64,000 nucleotides of DNA, from NCBI GenBank assembly GCA_037444185.1, contig JBBIMW010000006.1:1-64000 (forward strand), written 5' to 3'. The stretch is from JAILZP01 sp037444185 (lineage in GTDB: Bacteria > Bacillota > Desulfotomaculia > Desulfotomaculales > Desulfocucumaceae). Positions within the stretch are counted from its first letter, which is position 1. Each line of letters begins with the position of its first letter. The position numbers and the translations under genes were made by a program. Below are positions 1 through 8,763 of this stretch, one piece after another. A model generated the notes under the pieces. It did not search any database. It was not told where the DNA came from and saw only the letters and a program-made list of their open reading frames with translations.

Positions 1-47
1 GCGGCGGCGGCGGAGAGCCTCCCGGCGGCGGCGGCGGAGAGCCTCCC
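1..47 (+). repeat. 24-bp tandem repeat coding a Gly-rich/EPP linker
   Basis: Two adjacent copies of a 24-base unit (four GGC-type codons, then GGA GAG CCT CCC) encode GGGG-GEPP repeats at the window edge. The array probably continues upstream. It is a flexible linker of the SLH protein. Confidence 0.75.
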
Positions 48-3000
48 GGCGGCGGAATCACCGTCAGCGGCAGCATTATAACGCCGGACGGCAACGAACC
101 CCTTGCCAATACAAGGATTATTTTCATCAACCAGACCAATATGATGCAAATCGCCTTTGCCATAATCGACGCCCAGGCCAGGACTTACCAGGCCCCAGGC
201 GTACAGCCGGGAAATTACATCATTTCGGTGATCAGCCCCGACGGGCTTTTCCTGACGGGGGAAAAAACCATTGATGTACAGCAGGGCCAGACATCCATCA
301 GCCGTGATATAGAACTGATCGCCGGCGTGGCGGTCAGCGGCCGGATCGTCATGGCGGTTCCCTGGGAAAACCAGGGGCTTGCAGACGTCTACGTCACCCT
401 TTACGACAAACTCCCCGTTATGGGCGACGGGCAGACTCCCAACCCCGCCGAAATCCCGGGCATATACCAGGCGTCAACCGGCGAAAACGGCGTTTTCTCC
501 ATAAAGGTGCCGACCGACGGGCTGTATTACCTGACCACCATGAACCCCCACGGCCTGATGGACATAACACTGCCCCAAAACGAGGCGGCATACGGAGGCG
601 CGGGAATCCAGGTGGTGGTGGGCGGCGCCGGCAATGTGCGCACCGTTGCTGAAGGCAGCATAGGAGACATAGAGCTTGAAAGCGCCGACGCCGCAGGCGG
701 AAGTTTATCCCTGACCGCCGTCCGCAGCGGCGCCCCAGTGGCCGGGGCCATGGTCTCCGTGGGCAATCCAGGCACGATGTTCTACAGGGAATCCTTCACC
801 GGACAGGACGGCAGCGTAACCATAAGCGGCATTCCCGCCGGGAGCGGCTACGCAGTAACCGTCACCCATGTCCAAAACCAAGGCAATGTGCTTACGGGAG
901 GAGCGGGAAATATAACGGTAACCGCCAATGAAACCGTGGCTCTGGGGACAATCCAGCTTAGGGCCTTCAATGAGCTTCCCGAGGACGGACAAGGCGTCAT
1001 AGAGGGAACGGTGCGGCTGTTTGTAGCCCCTGCCGGCACTGGCGAACATCCGCCATTTTATGAAATGCCGCCATTGCCAGGAGTGACGGTATTCTTGCAC
1101 AACGGGGATCTTATGTACAGCACCAGCGCCGTCACCGACGAAGACGGCGAGTATGAATTCACCGGCCTGCCCGATTCCGGGGACTACAAGCTGTCGGTCT
1201 GGAGCCCCCAGGCGGATCCCGACGACGTCACCGTTGTAAACATTAACGAGGAAAACAGGGTAGTCACGATGAATTTTTGGCTGACGGGCACCCCTGCCTC
1301 CCGGGGCAGCGGCATCAGCGGCACAGTCACCGACGGCGGCACCGGGGCGGCCGTGGAAGGCGTCACGGTTACGGCCACCGGCGCGAATAGCGGCGGCGTC
1401 GGCATCACCGACAAAAACGGCCGCTACACCATAGAAGGCCTTTCTTCGGGCAGCTATGCCGTCACAGCCCGGGGAGCCGGTATGGACTATGAAGACGGAT
1501 CGCTGCAAGGCATACAGGTGAGCAAGGGTGCCATCACCCCCAATGTAAACTTCACCCTCAGACCGGTTCCCGTTGACCGGGGCAAAATCTCGGGCTTCGT
1601 CAAAAACGTGGCCGGCCAAGGCCTGCCCGGAGTCAGCGTCAGTGCTTGGAGCCTCAATAAAATGAGCTGGAGCAGCGCCACCACTGACTCCCAGGGCGCC
1701 TACACCCTGGACAGGCTGAAAACCTCCGGCGACTATGAGGTCAGCTTCGTCTGGCAGACCGGCGGACAATACCTGTATGAAACCCAGCGGAATATCAATG
1801 TGGAAAAGGACAGGACCACCACCGTCAACCAGACCATGGACACCGGCATAACGGTGCGGGGGAAAGTGAAAAACAGCCAGGGAACAGGAGTCGGAGAAGT
1901 GCAAATCACCGCCTCGGCCCAGGACGGCTCCCATCATTCCTGGGCGGCCACGGATGCCAGCGGCGATTTCTCCCTGCTCCAGATGAAGTCCAATAAAACA
2001 TACAGCCTGAACTTTTACGTCAACCCGCTGCTGGGCTACATACTCCCGGCCGGCCTCCCCGCCAGTGTGACCATCCAAACCTCGGACGTCACCCTGGATG
2101 ACATCACCCTGTCCAGTGGAGTTCAGATTACTGGAATTGTGGCCGACAGTCAGGGAAGAGGCATCAGCGGCATCGACGTATTCGCCCACAGCAGCGGCAC
2201 CGGCGGCTGGAGCCGCACCCGCAGCGGTTCCGGCGGGGAGTTCACCCTCAAGGGGCTGCCTCCGGCCGGAGATTATACAGTCAGCACCCACGACAAGACC
2301 CGCACCTATGAAAATCGCGAATTGGTCGGCATAAGCGTAAATGAGGACAAAAACCTGGGCACCATAGCGCTGCTCAAGCCCTCTGAGAAAACGGGAAGCT
2401 TCACCGGTGAAGGCAACAGCCTGCGGGTGTCCGATCTGGTGACGGCCCCCGGCAGGGTACTCACCTACCGCGTCAATTACCGCAACAACGGAGCGGCAAC
2501 CGTGTCCGGAGCCTCCATCAAGGCCCTGACACCAGCCGGAACCACCTATGTGCCGGGATCGGCGGCCGTCAACTCCACGCCCGTCGCACCAGTCATCGCA
2601 GGAGAAAATATAACCTTCAGCATCACCGGCAACATACGGCCCGGCGACAGCGGATTTGTCACCTACCAGGTGACGGTGGACGCCAATCCGCCCTCAAACT
2701 CGATCAAAAACAGCGCCTCCATTAACGTGGGCGACGCCAACACACCCCTGGGGTCCGCCGCCACGGAGCTGGCCTATGCCACCATCAGCGGGCCCTCTGT
2801 GACCAAGGACGGTAGATTGACGGTCTACGGCAGCTGCTCCGCCGGAGCCACGGTGATTATAGAGGCCGCCAAGTCCGGAGAAACTTCAGCCCGCAGGGTG
2901 GGGCGGGCCGCCTCCAGCGGGCGCTGGTGGAGCCAGGAGATCGACCTGGGGAGCACCGAGGCCACCTACCACGTCACAGCCCGGGTGGAGATGGCCGACG

Positions 3001-5228
3001 GAGCCGTTTCCAACGCCTCCGCCCCGCTGGATACCACAGTAAAGGGCGACAGCGTCACCATAACCTCGGTCAAGGTCAATTCGGGCTGGAACAAGAACGT
3101 ATCCATCAACCCCGCCCTGGGCATCGTCACCTTGGCCATTGTTGAAAACAGCACCATAGAAATCGACGCCAGTTTCAGCGGCCCCGTCAGCAATGTCAAG
3201 ACCCATTTTATAGGCCGCGAATCCCCTTTGACTGAAGGAGCCGGCAACACCTGGAGCGGCACGGTCATCAGCGGGCTTTGGAGTAGCGCCGGCGATCAGC
3301 TTATCGAGGTGGAATACACCGCCGGAGGCAGCACAATAAAAACCCCGCTGGTAAATGTAATCATACTCATCGACCCCAGCGGCTTTGTTTACGACGGAAC
3401 ACACAGAACATACGACCGCTTCAGCCCCACCATTGAGGCCGACACCCGGGATAAAAGGCTGTCCGGTGTCACCGCCCTCTGCGAAGTCAACAGCATGCCG
3501 GACGGGAAGGGCGTCTGGAGCAAATGGAACGCAGCCGCATACGGGCAGGTCAACCCGCAAGTTACAGACGAAGCCGGAAGATACGGCTGGGATGTTCCCG
3601 TCGGCACCTACCGGGTGATATTCAGCAAACCTGGCTACCAGACTGTGTTTTCCGACGCCATTGTGGGCCTGACCGTAATACCCCCTCCCGAACTGAAGCT
3701 GCACGTTGGGCTGATCTCATTGGCTCCACAGGTGGTAGATCGAAGCCCGGCCGCCAATGCCACCGGCGTGGCAGTGAACAGTGCCATCACTGTTAAATTT
3801 TCCAAAGCCATTGACCAGACCACCCTGAGCAACAACATTGTTGTGCGCAGTGGCGGGAACCTGGTGGCCGGCACCGTCAGCTACACAAGCAACAATAACA
3901 CCGCCACCTTTACGCCAAACCAGCCTTTCAGCTACGGCACGGCCTACGAAGTGAAAATACTTACAGGAGTAGCCGACGGCGAGGGCAACAGACTGCCGTC
4001 CGAGGTCAGCTGGTCCTTCACTACCACCCCGGCCCCCGGTGGCGGCGGTGGCGGCGGTGGCGGCGGTGGCGGCGGTGGCGGCGGTGGCGCAGCTGTAGAT
4101 CCGGTGGCTAAAGCCATTACGGACGCCACGGGCAAAAACACCGTAGCCATAAACTACAGCGGAAAAGTGGAGGCCGCCCTGACCGCTGCCAATCTCACCG
4201 CCCTGAACAATACCGGGAAACCAACGGCCATACAGCTTCAAAACGCCACCTTCACCCTGCCGACTGCGACCCTGAACGTCCCGGCGGCAACCGGCGCGGA
4301 AAGCATCCAGATGTCGGCGGCCAAACTGGACAAGGCAGAATCCCAGGCTGCCTTCAGCCGGGCATCCAACGCCGGACGGTTCATGCTGGCCGGTGAAATA
4401 TTCGAGCTCGGCGTAACTGCCGTAATGTCAAATGGAAGCAAAATTGCAGTGAGGGAGTTCGCCAAGCCCATACAGGTAACTCTGCCAGTGCCCGAAGATC
4501 AGCGGGAGGCTGCTGCCAGAGGGGACATTAAAGTATACAGGCTGAACGAAACCACAAACGCTTGGGAAGAAATGGGCGGCGTCTATGATGCCGGGAGCAA
4601 AACCATCACCTTTAACACCATCCGCTTCAGCAAGTTTGCCCTGTTGGCGGTGAAGGTCGGCCAGACAGCCAGTTTCACCGACATAGCCGGCCACTGGGCC
4701 AAGGAGCAAATTGAGCAGATGTCCGCAGGCGGCTACGTAAAGGGCATGGGAGGCGGGCTGTTCGCCCCGGACGCTTCCGTCACCAGAGCGCAGTTCGCAA
4801 CCTTGCTGGCCAACATACTCGACTTGTCCGGGGACGCCGGGGTTCCATTCAGCGATGTGCAGCCAGGACAGTGGTATTACTCCACCGTGGGCCGGGCGTA
4901 CGCCGCCGGGCTGGTCAAGGGAATAAGCGCCACCCGCTTTGCGCCGGAGGACTTAATCACCCGGGAACAGATGGCGGCCATGATCTGCAACGCCCTGGGC
5001 CACAAAGGAATTCTGGTTGACGTGGAGGATGTGGAAACCAAGCTGGCGGCTTTTGCCGACAGGTCCCAAATCTCCGGCTGGGCCAGAAAATCAGCAGCCC
5101 AGGCCGTGGCCCACGGCATCATCAAGGGCAAGCCATCAGGTGGATTGGTAAATTTCGCCCCCGCCGACCGGGCCACCCGGGCGGAGGCCGTGGTGATGCT
5201 GAAAAACATGCTGGACCAGCTCCAGTAA
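3..5228 (+). CDS. Large S-layer-homology surface protein, 5' truncated by window edge
   Basis: The reading frame is open from the first bases of the window, so the first ATG at 141 is internal and the true start lies outside. In order one sees a Gly/Pro linker, then at least five carboxypeptidase-regulatory-like beta-sandwich repeats (about 1006-1200, 1308-1490, 1585-1750, 1855-2020, 2125-2300). A DUF11-type repeat follows (about 2400-2750), then an Ig-like Big_5 domain ending in WSFTTTP (about 3727-4030), a run of 17 glycines, and three SLH domains (4671-5216) with the usual FxDVxxxxWA and TRAQF/TREQM signatures. SLH domains bind secondary cell-wall polymer, so the protein should be anchored at its C-terminus and displayed outside the cell. 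The substrate or binding role is not recognisable. A terminator follows 28 bases after the stop. Confidence 0.9.
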   Translation, partial: GGGGEPPGGGGGEPPGGGITVSGSIITPDGNEPLANTRIIFINQTNMMQIAFAIIDAQARTYQAPGVQPGNYIISVISPDGLFLTGEKTIDVQQGQTSISRDIELIAGVAVSGRIVMAVPWENQGLADVYVTLYDKLPVMGDGQTPNPAEIPGIYQASTGENGVFSIKVPTDGLYYLTTMNPHGLMDITLPQNEAAYGGAGIQVVVGGAGNVRTVAEGSIGDIELESADAAGGSLSLTAVRSGAPVAGAMVSVGNPGTMFYRESFTGQDGSVTISGIPAGSGYAVTVTHVQNQGNVLTGGAGNITVTANETVALGTIQLRAFNELPEDGQGVIEGTVRLFVAPAGTGEHPPFYEMPPLPGVTVFLHNGDLMYSTSAVTDEDGEYEFTGLPDSGDYKLSVWSPQADPDDVTVVNINEENRVVTMNFWLTGTPASRGSGISGTVTDGGTGAAVEGVTVTATGANSGGVGITDKNGRYTIEGLSSGSYAVTARGAGMDYEDGSLQGIQVSKGAITPNVNFTLRPVPVDRGKISGFVKNVAGQGLPGVSVSAWSLNKMSWSSATTDSQGAYTLDRLKTSGDYEVSFVWQTGGQYLYETQRNINVEKDRTTTVNQTMDTGITVRGKVKNSQGTGVGEVQITASAQDGSHHSWAATDASGDFSLLQMKSNKTYSLNFYVNPLLGYILPAGLPASVTIQTSDVTLDDITLSSGVQITGIVADSQGRGISGIDVFAHSSGTGGWSRTRSGSGGEFTLKGLPPAGDYTVSTHDKTRTYENRELVGISVNEDKNLGTIALLKPSEKTGSFTGEGNSLRVSDLVTAPGRVLTYRVNYRNNGAATVSGASIKALTPAGTTYVPGSAAVNSTPVAPVIAGENITFSITGNIRPGDSGFVTYQVTVDANPPSNSIKNSASINVGDANTPLGSAATELAYATISGPSVTKDGRLTVYGSCSAGATVIIEAAKSGETSARRVGRAASSGRWWSQEIDLGSTEATYHVTARVEMADGAVSNASAPLDTTVKGDSVTITSVKVNSGWNKNVSINPALGIVTLAIVENSTIEIDASFSGPVSNVKTHFIGRESPLTEGAGNTWSGTVISGLWSSAGDQLIEVEYTAGGSTIKTPLVNVIILIDPSGFVYDGTHRTYDRFSPTIEADTRDKRLSGVTALCEVNSMPDGKGVWSKWNAAAYGQVNPQVTDEAGRYGWDVPVGTYRVIFSKPGYQTVFSDAIVGLTVIPPPELKLHVGLISLAPQVVDRSPAANATGVAVNSAITVKFSKAIDQTTLSNNIVVRSGGNLVAGTVSYTSNNNTATFTPNQPFSYGTAYEVKILTGVADGEGNRLPSEVSWSFTTTPAPGGGGGGGGGGGGGGGGGAAVDPVAKAITDATGKNTVAINYSGKVEAALTAANLTALNNTGKPTAIQLQNATFTLPTATLNVPAATGAESIQMSAAKLDKAESQAAFSRASNAGRFMLAGEIFELGVTAVMSNGSKIAVREFAKPIQVTLPVPEDQREAAARGDIKVYRLNETTNAWEEMGGVYDAGSKTITFNTIRFSKFALLAVKVGQTASFTDIAGHWAKEQIEQMSAGGYVKGMGGGLFAPDASVTRAQFATLLANILDLSGDAGVPFSDVQPGQWYYSTVGRAYAAGLVKGISATRFAPEDLITREQMAAMICNALGHKGILVDVEDVETKLAAFADRSQISGWARKSAAQAVAHGIIKGKPSGGLVNFAPADRATRAEAVVMLKNMLDQLQ
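4038..4088 (+). repeat. 9-bp GGTGGCGGC minisatellite coding 17 glycines
   Basis: Almost six perfect copies of GGTGGCGGC encode an uninterrupted run of 17 Gly. The run separates the Ig-like domain from the C-terminal part of the SLH protein. Such perfect DNA repeats can change length by slippage. Confidence 0.9.
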
Positions 5229-5255
5229 ACAAAAAGCCAGATTGATGGATGACTT

Positions 5256-5288
5256 ACGGGCTGTCCCGTCCGGGACAGCCCGTTTTTT
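5256..5288 (+). terminator. Rho-independent terminator of the SLH gene
   Basis: A perfect 12-bp stem (ACGGGCTGTCCC / GGGACAGCCCGT) with a 4-base loop is followed by six T residues, 28 bases after the stop codon. Confidence 0.93.
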
Positions 5289-5311
5289 GTGAAAACATCC
5301 CGGCGCAGCTG

Positions 5312-6172
5312 TCACGCGCCGCCTAAAAACTCCCTCAATACTTCAAACACCCTGTCCGGAACCTGGGCCATGAAACCGTGACCACATCCTCCCAGGAATA
5401 CCAGCCGGGCCCCGGGTATTCTTTGGACCAGTATTTCTGAGTTTTCCGGGGGAATCAGTATGTCCCGGTCGCCGGTGACAACCAGGGTTGGCACAGCAAT
5501 ACGGGCCATTCGGTCAAAGCTGTCGAAACCTAAAATTGCCCCGACCTGACGAACGTAGGCCCCGGTGGATATGGGGGCCGCCAAGTATCGGCGTGTGAAT
5601 TCTTCTATTTCCACCCTATTATTATTGATAAATTCTTCCGGGAAAAGTATTTTCAGTATGTCTTCCGGCGGAGGTGGAGCCTGAACCAGAAGGCTAAGCA
5701 CCTCCGGCGGAGCTGAAACCGCAACCTGAAAGAGGTGGCGGTGCTGAGGAGGCGCCTGGACCAAAAGGCCAAGCACCTCCGGCGGAGCTGAAACCGAATG
5801 GCCGGGGCCGCAGTTGGTGCAGCCCAGCACCAGCCTTTCAACTCTTTCGGGATACGAAAGGGCCAACTCCTGGGCAATCATCCCACCCATAGATATTCCG
5901 AACACATGGGCCCTTTCCATCCCTGTCCAGTCCATCAGCTCCACCGTGTCCCGGGCGAACATCTCTATACTGTACGACTCTTCTGTCACATCGCTTCTAC
6001 CGGCCCCCCGGTTGTCAAAAACCAAAACCTGGTAGTGGCCTGCCAGTTTATCCAGCAGTTTGGAAGGCCACCAGTCGATATTTGCCCCCAGTCCCATGAT
6101 CATCACCAGGGGAAATCCCCGGCCTTTCAATTCATAGTAAATTTCGGCGCCGTTCACCTGTGCCCTGGGCAT
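5312..6172 (-). CDS. Alpha/beta hydrolase fold protein with internal duplication
   Basis: This 286-residue protein has the full alpha/beta hydrolase layout: an oxyanion-type MGLGAN region near residue 27, the nucleophile elbow GISMGG with Ser94, an acidic residue in VTGDRDILIPP, and a late His in GCGHGFM. Its overall form is like 3-oxoadipate enol-lactonase or similar esterases, but the substrate cannot be told. The cap region carries VSAPPEVL..LLVQAPP twice, produced by a 75-bp tandem duplication, so this copy is about 25 residues longer than expected. The ATG at 6172 follows a GGGGGATG ribosome site. It lies downstream of glpC with a 93-bp gap, so it could be read from the glp operon or be independent. 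Confidence 0.85.
   Translation of the reverse strand: MPRAQVNGAEIYYELKGRGFPLVMIMGLGANIDWWPSKLLDKLAGHYQVLVFDNRGAGRSDVTEESYSIEMFARDTVELMDWTGMERAHVFGISMGGMIAQELALSYPERVERLVLGCTNCGPGHSVSAPPEVLGLLVQAPPQHRHLFQVAVSAPPEVLSLLVQAPPPPEDILKILFPEEFINNNRVEIEEFTRRYLAAPISTGAYVRQVGAILGFDSFDRMARIAVPTLVVTGDRDILIPPENSEILVQRIPGARLVFLGGCGHGFMAQVPDRVFEVLREFLGGA
5679..5796. repeat. 75-bp tandem in-frame duplication inside the hydrolase gene
   Basis: The 43-bp segment 5679-5721 recurs at 5754-5796 with three mismatches and an offset of exactly 75 bases (25 codons). The reading frame is preserved. The few mismatches suggest a fairly recent event. Confidence 0.88.
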
Positions 6173-6265
6173 TCCATCATCCCCCTGCCAAATTAATATA
6201 AATGAGTTTTCATATTACATCCAGGCCCTGGCATTTCCTCCCGCCCCGTCTTTGGGAATTGATAT

Positions 6266-7498
6266 TTAATAATTCCGGATATAACCGCCGAGGCCGAAAG
6301 CCTCGGCCAGCACCTGGACCGGGTGATATACCGTCACTCCGGCCCCGTGCTGAATTTGCAACTGACAGATACCACACTCGGTAATTACTTGTTTTGTATC
6401 CATCTCCTTGATGGACCTGAACAAATCCCAGCCTATCGCCATACTGTTAGCGTATTTTTCCCGTTTGAATCCACAGCTCCCGGAAAGCCCGCAGCACCCG
6501 GCATCCAGATCGTGCACCCGCAACCCTGGAATGAGCCCCAGTATTTCCCTGGAAGGCACACCATATCCACCTGCCTTAAGATGACACGGCAGATGGTAAC
6601 CCGCCCGCAGAGGCACTGATTTAAAACTTGTGTCCAACTCACCCTGCCGGGACATACACCACAGATATTCGAAGGCATCCTGGACATAACTGCTCAAACG
6701 GCCGGCATCCACAAGGCCTAAAACCTCCCTGTATTCCCGCCGGAGAGTCAGGCTGCAGCTGGGGCAGGACGTAATTATCCGGTAGTCGCGGTCAAGGTGG
6801 CTCCTCAATTGCTGAATGTTCTTCCGGGCATATTTTTGAGCTTCGGACAGAAATCCGTTGGAAATTAAAGGCAGTCCGCAGCAGTTGAATTTCTCCACCA
6901 ATACCCGGATGCCGTTTCTGACCATGACTTCCACCAGTGCCATGCCCACCCCGGGGTTGTGGTAATTCACATAACATCCGGGATAATATACAACAATACG
7001 TTCACCGGACACATTCCCACCGGTTTTTTTCTTATAAGAAAACAGGTCATAGAATGTCTGTCCGGCATAGCGGGGCAAAGTCATTTCCTTGCTTACGCCG
7101 AATGTTTTTTCAACCAGCCATCTAATGGGGCTGTTTCCGGCGCACCAATTAATAAGGGCCGGAGATAGACGGCTATACTTGCCCAGCAAATCCACCCTGG
7201 CCATTAGCCTGTCCCTCCAGGCGGCCCCATGCCGTCCCACCAGCTCTCCCTTGGCCCTGCAGATCATGGCCGAAACATTGACGCCGGAGGGACAGGCTAC
7301 ATCGCAGTTTTTGCAATTTGTGCAATAGGTCACCGATGGGCATACGGCCCCGGCTTCCTCCAGCCTGAAACGCTCCAGATCAGGGCCGTACTGTTTGGGT
7401 CCGGCAAATTTGTCCGAAACCCGCGCCACAGGACAGTGGGACACACAAATGGTGCATTTCACACAGTTATCCAGCCCAAACAGATTGGCGCAACTCAC
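6266..7498 (-). CDS. glpC: Anaerobic glycerol-3-phosphate dehydrogenase subunit C
   Basis: GlpC is the iron-sulfur subunit that passes electrons from the GlpAB dehydrogenase toward the membrane quinone pool. Two N-terminal ferredoxin-type motifs (CVKCTICVSHCP and CTNCKNCDVACP) would hold 4Fe-4S clusters. Two CCG-domain repeats follow (PGCYVN..FNCCG and PCHLKA..GCCGLSGSCG). The chosen start is the GTG at 7498, which overlaps the glpB stop as GTGA and follows GGGGAGGTG. This gives 410 residues, close to the E. coli protein. A longer frame reaching 7564 would add an Arg/Gly-rich lead with no ribosome site and is rejected. It is the last gene of the glp operon. Confidence 0.93.
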   Translation of the reverse strand: MSCANLFGLDNCVKCTICVSHCPVARVSDKFAGPKQYGPDLERFRLEEAGAVCPSVTYCTNCKNCDVACPSGVNVSAMICRAKGELVGRHGAAWRDRLMARVDLLGKYSRLSPALINWCAGNSPIRWLVEKTFGVSKEMTLPRYAGQTFYDLFSYKKKTGGNVSGERIVVYYPGCYVNYHNPGVGMALVEVMVRNGIRVLVEKFNCCGLPLISNGFLSEAQKYARKNIQQLRSHLDRDYRIITSCPSCSLTLRREYREVLGLVDAGRLSSYVQDAFEYLWCMSRQGELDTSFKSVPLRAGYHLPCHLKAGGYGVPSREILGLIPGLRVHDLDAGCCGLSGSCGFKREKYANSMAIGWDLFRSIKEMDTKQVITECGICQLQIQHGAGVTVYHPVQVLAEAFGLGGYIRNY

Positions 7499-8763
7499 CG
7501 GCCCACCTCCCCAGCCAGCTTGCCGGCCTTGTATCCCGTGGCCACCGCCACCCCGCCGCCGCATTTTTCAACCGGATAGTTACAGCCCGCCAGACTGGCG
7601 CCGACCACCATCAGATTCTCCACCAGCACCCTTCCCACGCCGTCCACCGGCTGCAGGCGGTCATTTACAACGATGCCGAACTTGCTGAAGGGATGCCCGT
7701 CCTTATTAAAAAAATCTTTGTCCCACCAATTTCCTTCAATGGCTTTGACCGGCAGGTTGAAAACCGTTTCACAAGCATATCCCGGTCTGGCCTCCAGGCC
7801 GCCTCCCAGGAAAGAACCGGTGGCCAACACAAAGGCCCGGGACCGTATTTTAATTGAACCGCCGGCCCCCTCAGCATCCAGCCGCAGACAGTGTCCGCCG
7901 GAAATCTCCGCCCCGGTTGCCTTGCACCCCATGATCACCTCCACTCCTATAACCTTAAGATAGTGCAGCAGTGTCTTCAGCAGCCGCTGACCGGGCAGTG
8001 CAGGCGGTATATTGGACACCTCGTATACCGGGCACTCCAGGCCCCGGGCCAATTTCAAGGCTACACCCGTGTCCCTGCGGTCCCCCAGCACCGGCGGGAA
8101 CAACACAAGACTGCCGGGTGACAAAAAGTTCCTTACCCGGCTGATCACACCGGTCAATATATCCGGTTGTTCCAGGCGGCTGGCCAAAGCATTCGGAGTC
8201 AGTTCCCCCCCGCCGACGCCGGTTATAGCTGTCTTCATATGACAGCCGGGATCAAACTCACCGCTTTTTTTCAAGTTTCTCACCAGCATCTCCGGGTAAA
8301 AATCCTTCAGTTCTTTAAAACCTACCACCAGCACGCTCTTTGCCTTAAATAGAGAACGCACCGCCATACTGGCCGGGACAAGATATGTCGGGCGAACTGT
8401 GCCAAAGGCGGTGGGCAACAACCAGTTATCGCCCTTGTTTTCAAGGTAATGGCAGCCATTGTCGGAACATACACGCTGGAAAAAGCGCATACTTTCTTCC
8501 AAAACATCCTGCACCTTCGCATATGGGTGTTCCCGGTTAATTCCCACCATTCTGGCTATCTCATCCACGGGCCGCCGGCAAACCTCTTCCGGTTGCTCCA
8601 AGCAATAGCCCCATAGGTCGATACAGCCCGTGGAAAGCTCCACCACCCCCATACCTTTGGCCAGCAGCAACACTTTTTTTCCCATTTCGGCTGCTTTGGC
8701 GGCTGCAATCAGTCCGGAGAGGCCGGCTCCAATTATTGCTAAGTCAAAATCTCTACACATCAT
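7495..8763 (-). CDS. glpB: Anaerobic glycerol-3-phosphate dehydrogenase subunit B
   Basis: This 422-residue flavoprotein subunit starts with a Rossmann dinucleotide-binding motif (IIGAGLSGLIAAAKAA) and has the GlpB-type VELSTGCIDLWGY segment near residue 45. A second FAD-contact region near the C-terminus reads VVGASLAGCNYPVEKCGGGVAVATGYKAG. GlpB works with GlpA and GlpC to oxidise sn-glycerol-3-phosphate to dihydroxyacetone phosphate without oxygen. The start overlaps the glpA stop within ATGATG, and the stop overlaps the glpC start. Translational coupling of A, B and C is therefore likely. Confidence 0.93.
   Translation of the reverse strand: MMCRDFDLAIIGAGLSGLIAAAKAAEMGKKVLLLAKGMGVVELSTGCIDLWGYCLEQPEEVCRRPVDEIARMVGINREHPYAKVQDVLEESMRFFQRVCSDNGCHYLENKGDNWLLPTAFGTVRPTYLVPASMAVRSLFKAKSVLVVGFKELKDFYPEMLVRNLKKSGEFDPGCHMKTAITGVGGGELTPNALASRLEQPDILTGVISRVRNFLSPGSLVLFPPVLGDRRDTGVALKLARGLECPVYEVSNIPPALPGQRLLKTLLHYLKVIGVEVIMGCKATGAEISGGHCLRLDAEGAGGSIKIRSRAFVLATGSFLGGGLEARPGYACETVFNLPVKAIEGNWWDKDFFNKDGHPFSKFGIVVNDRLQPVDGVGRVLVENLMVVGASLAGCNYPVEKCGGGVAVATGYKAGKLAGEVGR

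Noticed and set aside
705..2291. 528-codon open frame antisense to the SLH protein gene
   Set aside because: Composition effect of GC-rich repeats on the opposite strand. Low-complexity Ala/Gly product, no ribosome site, no family.
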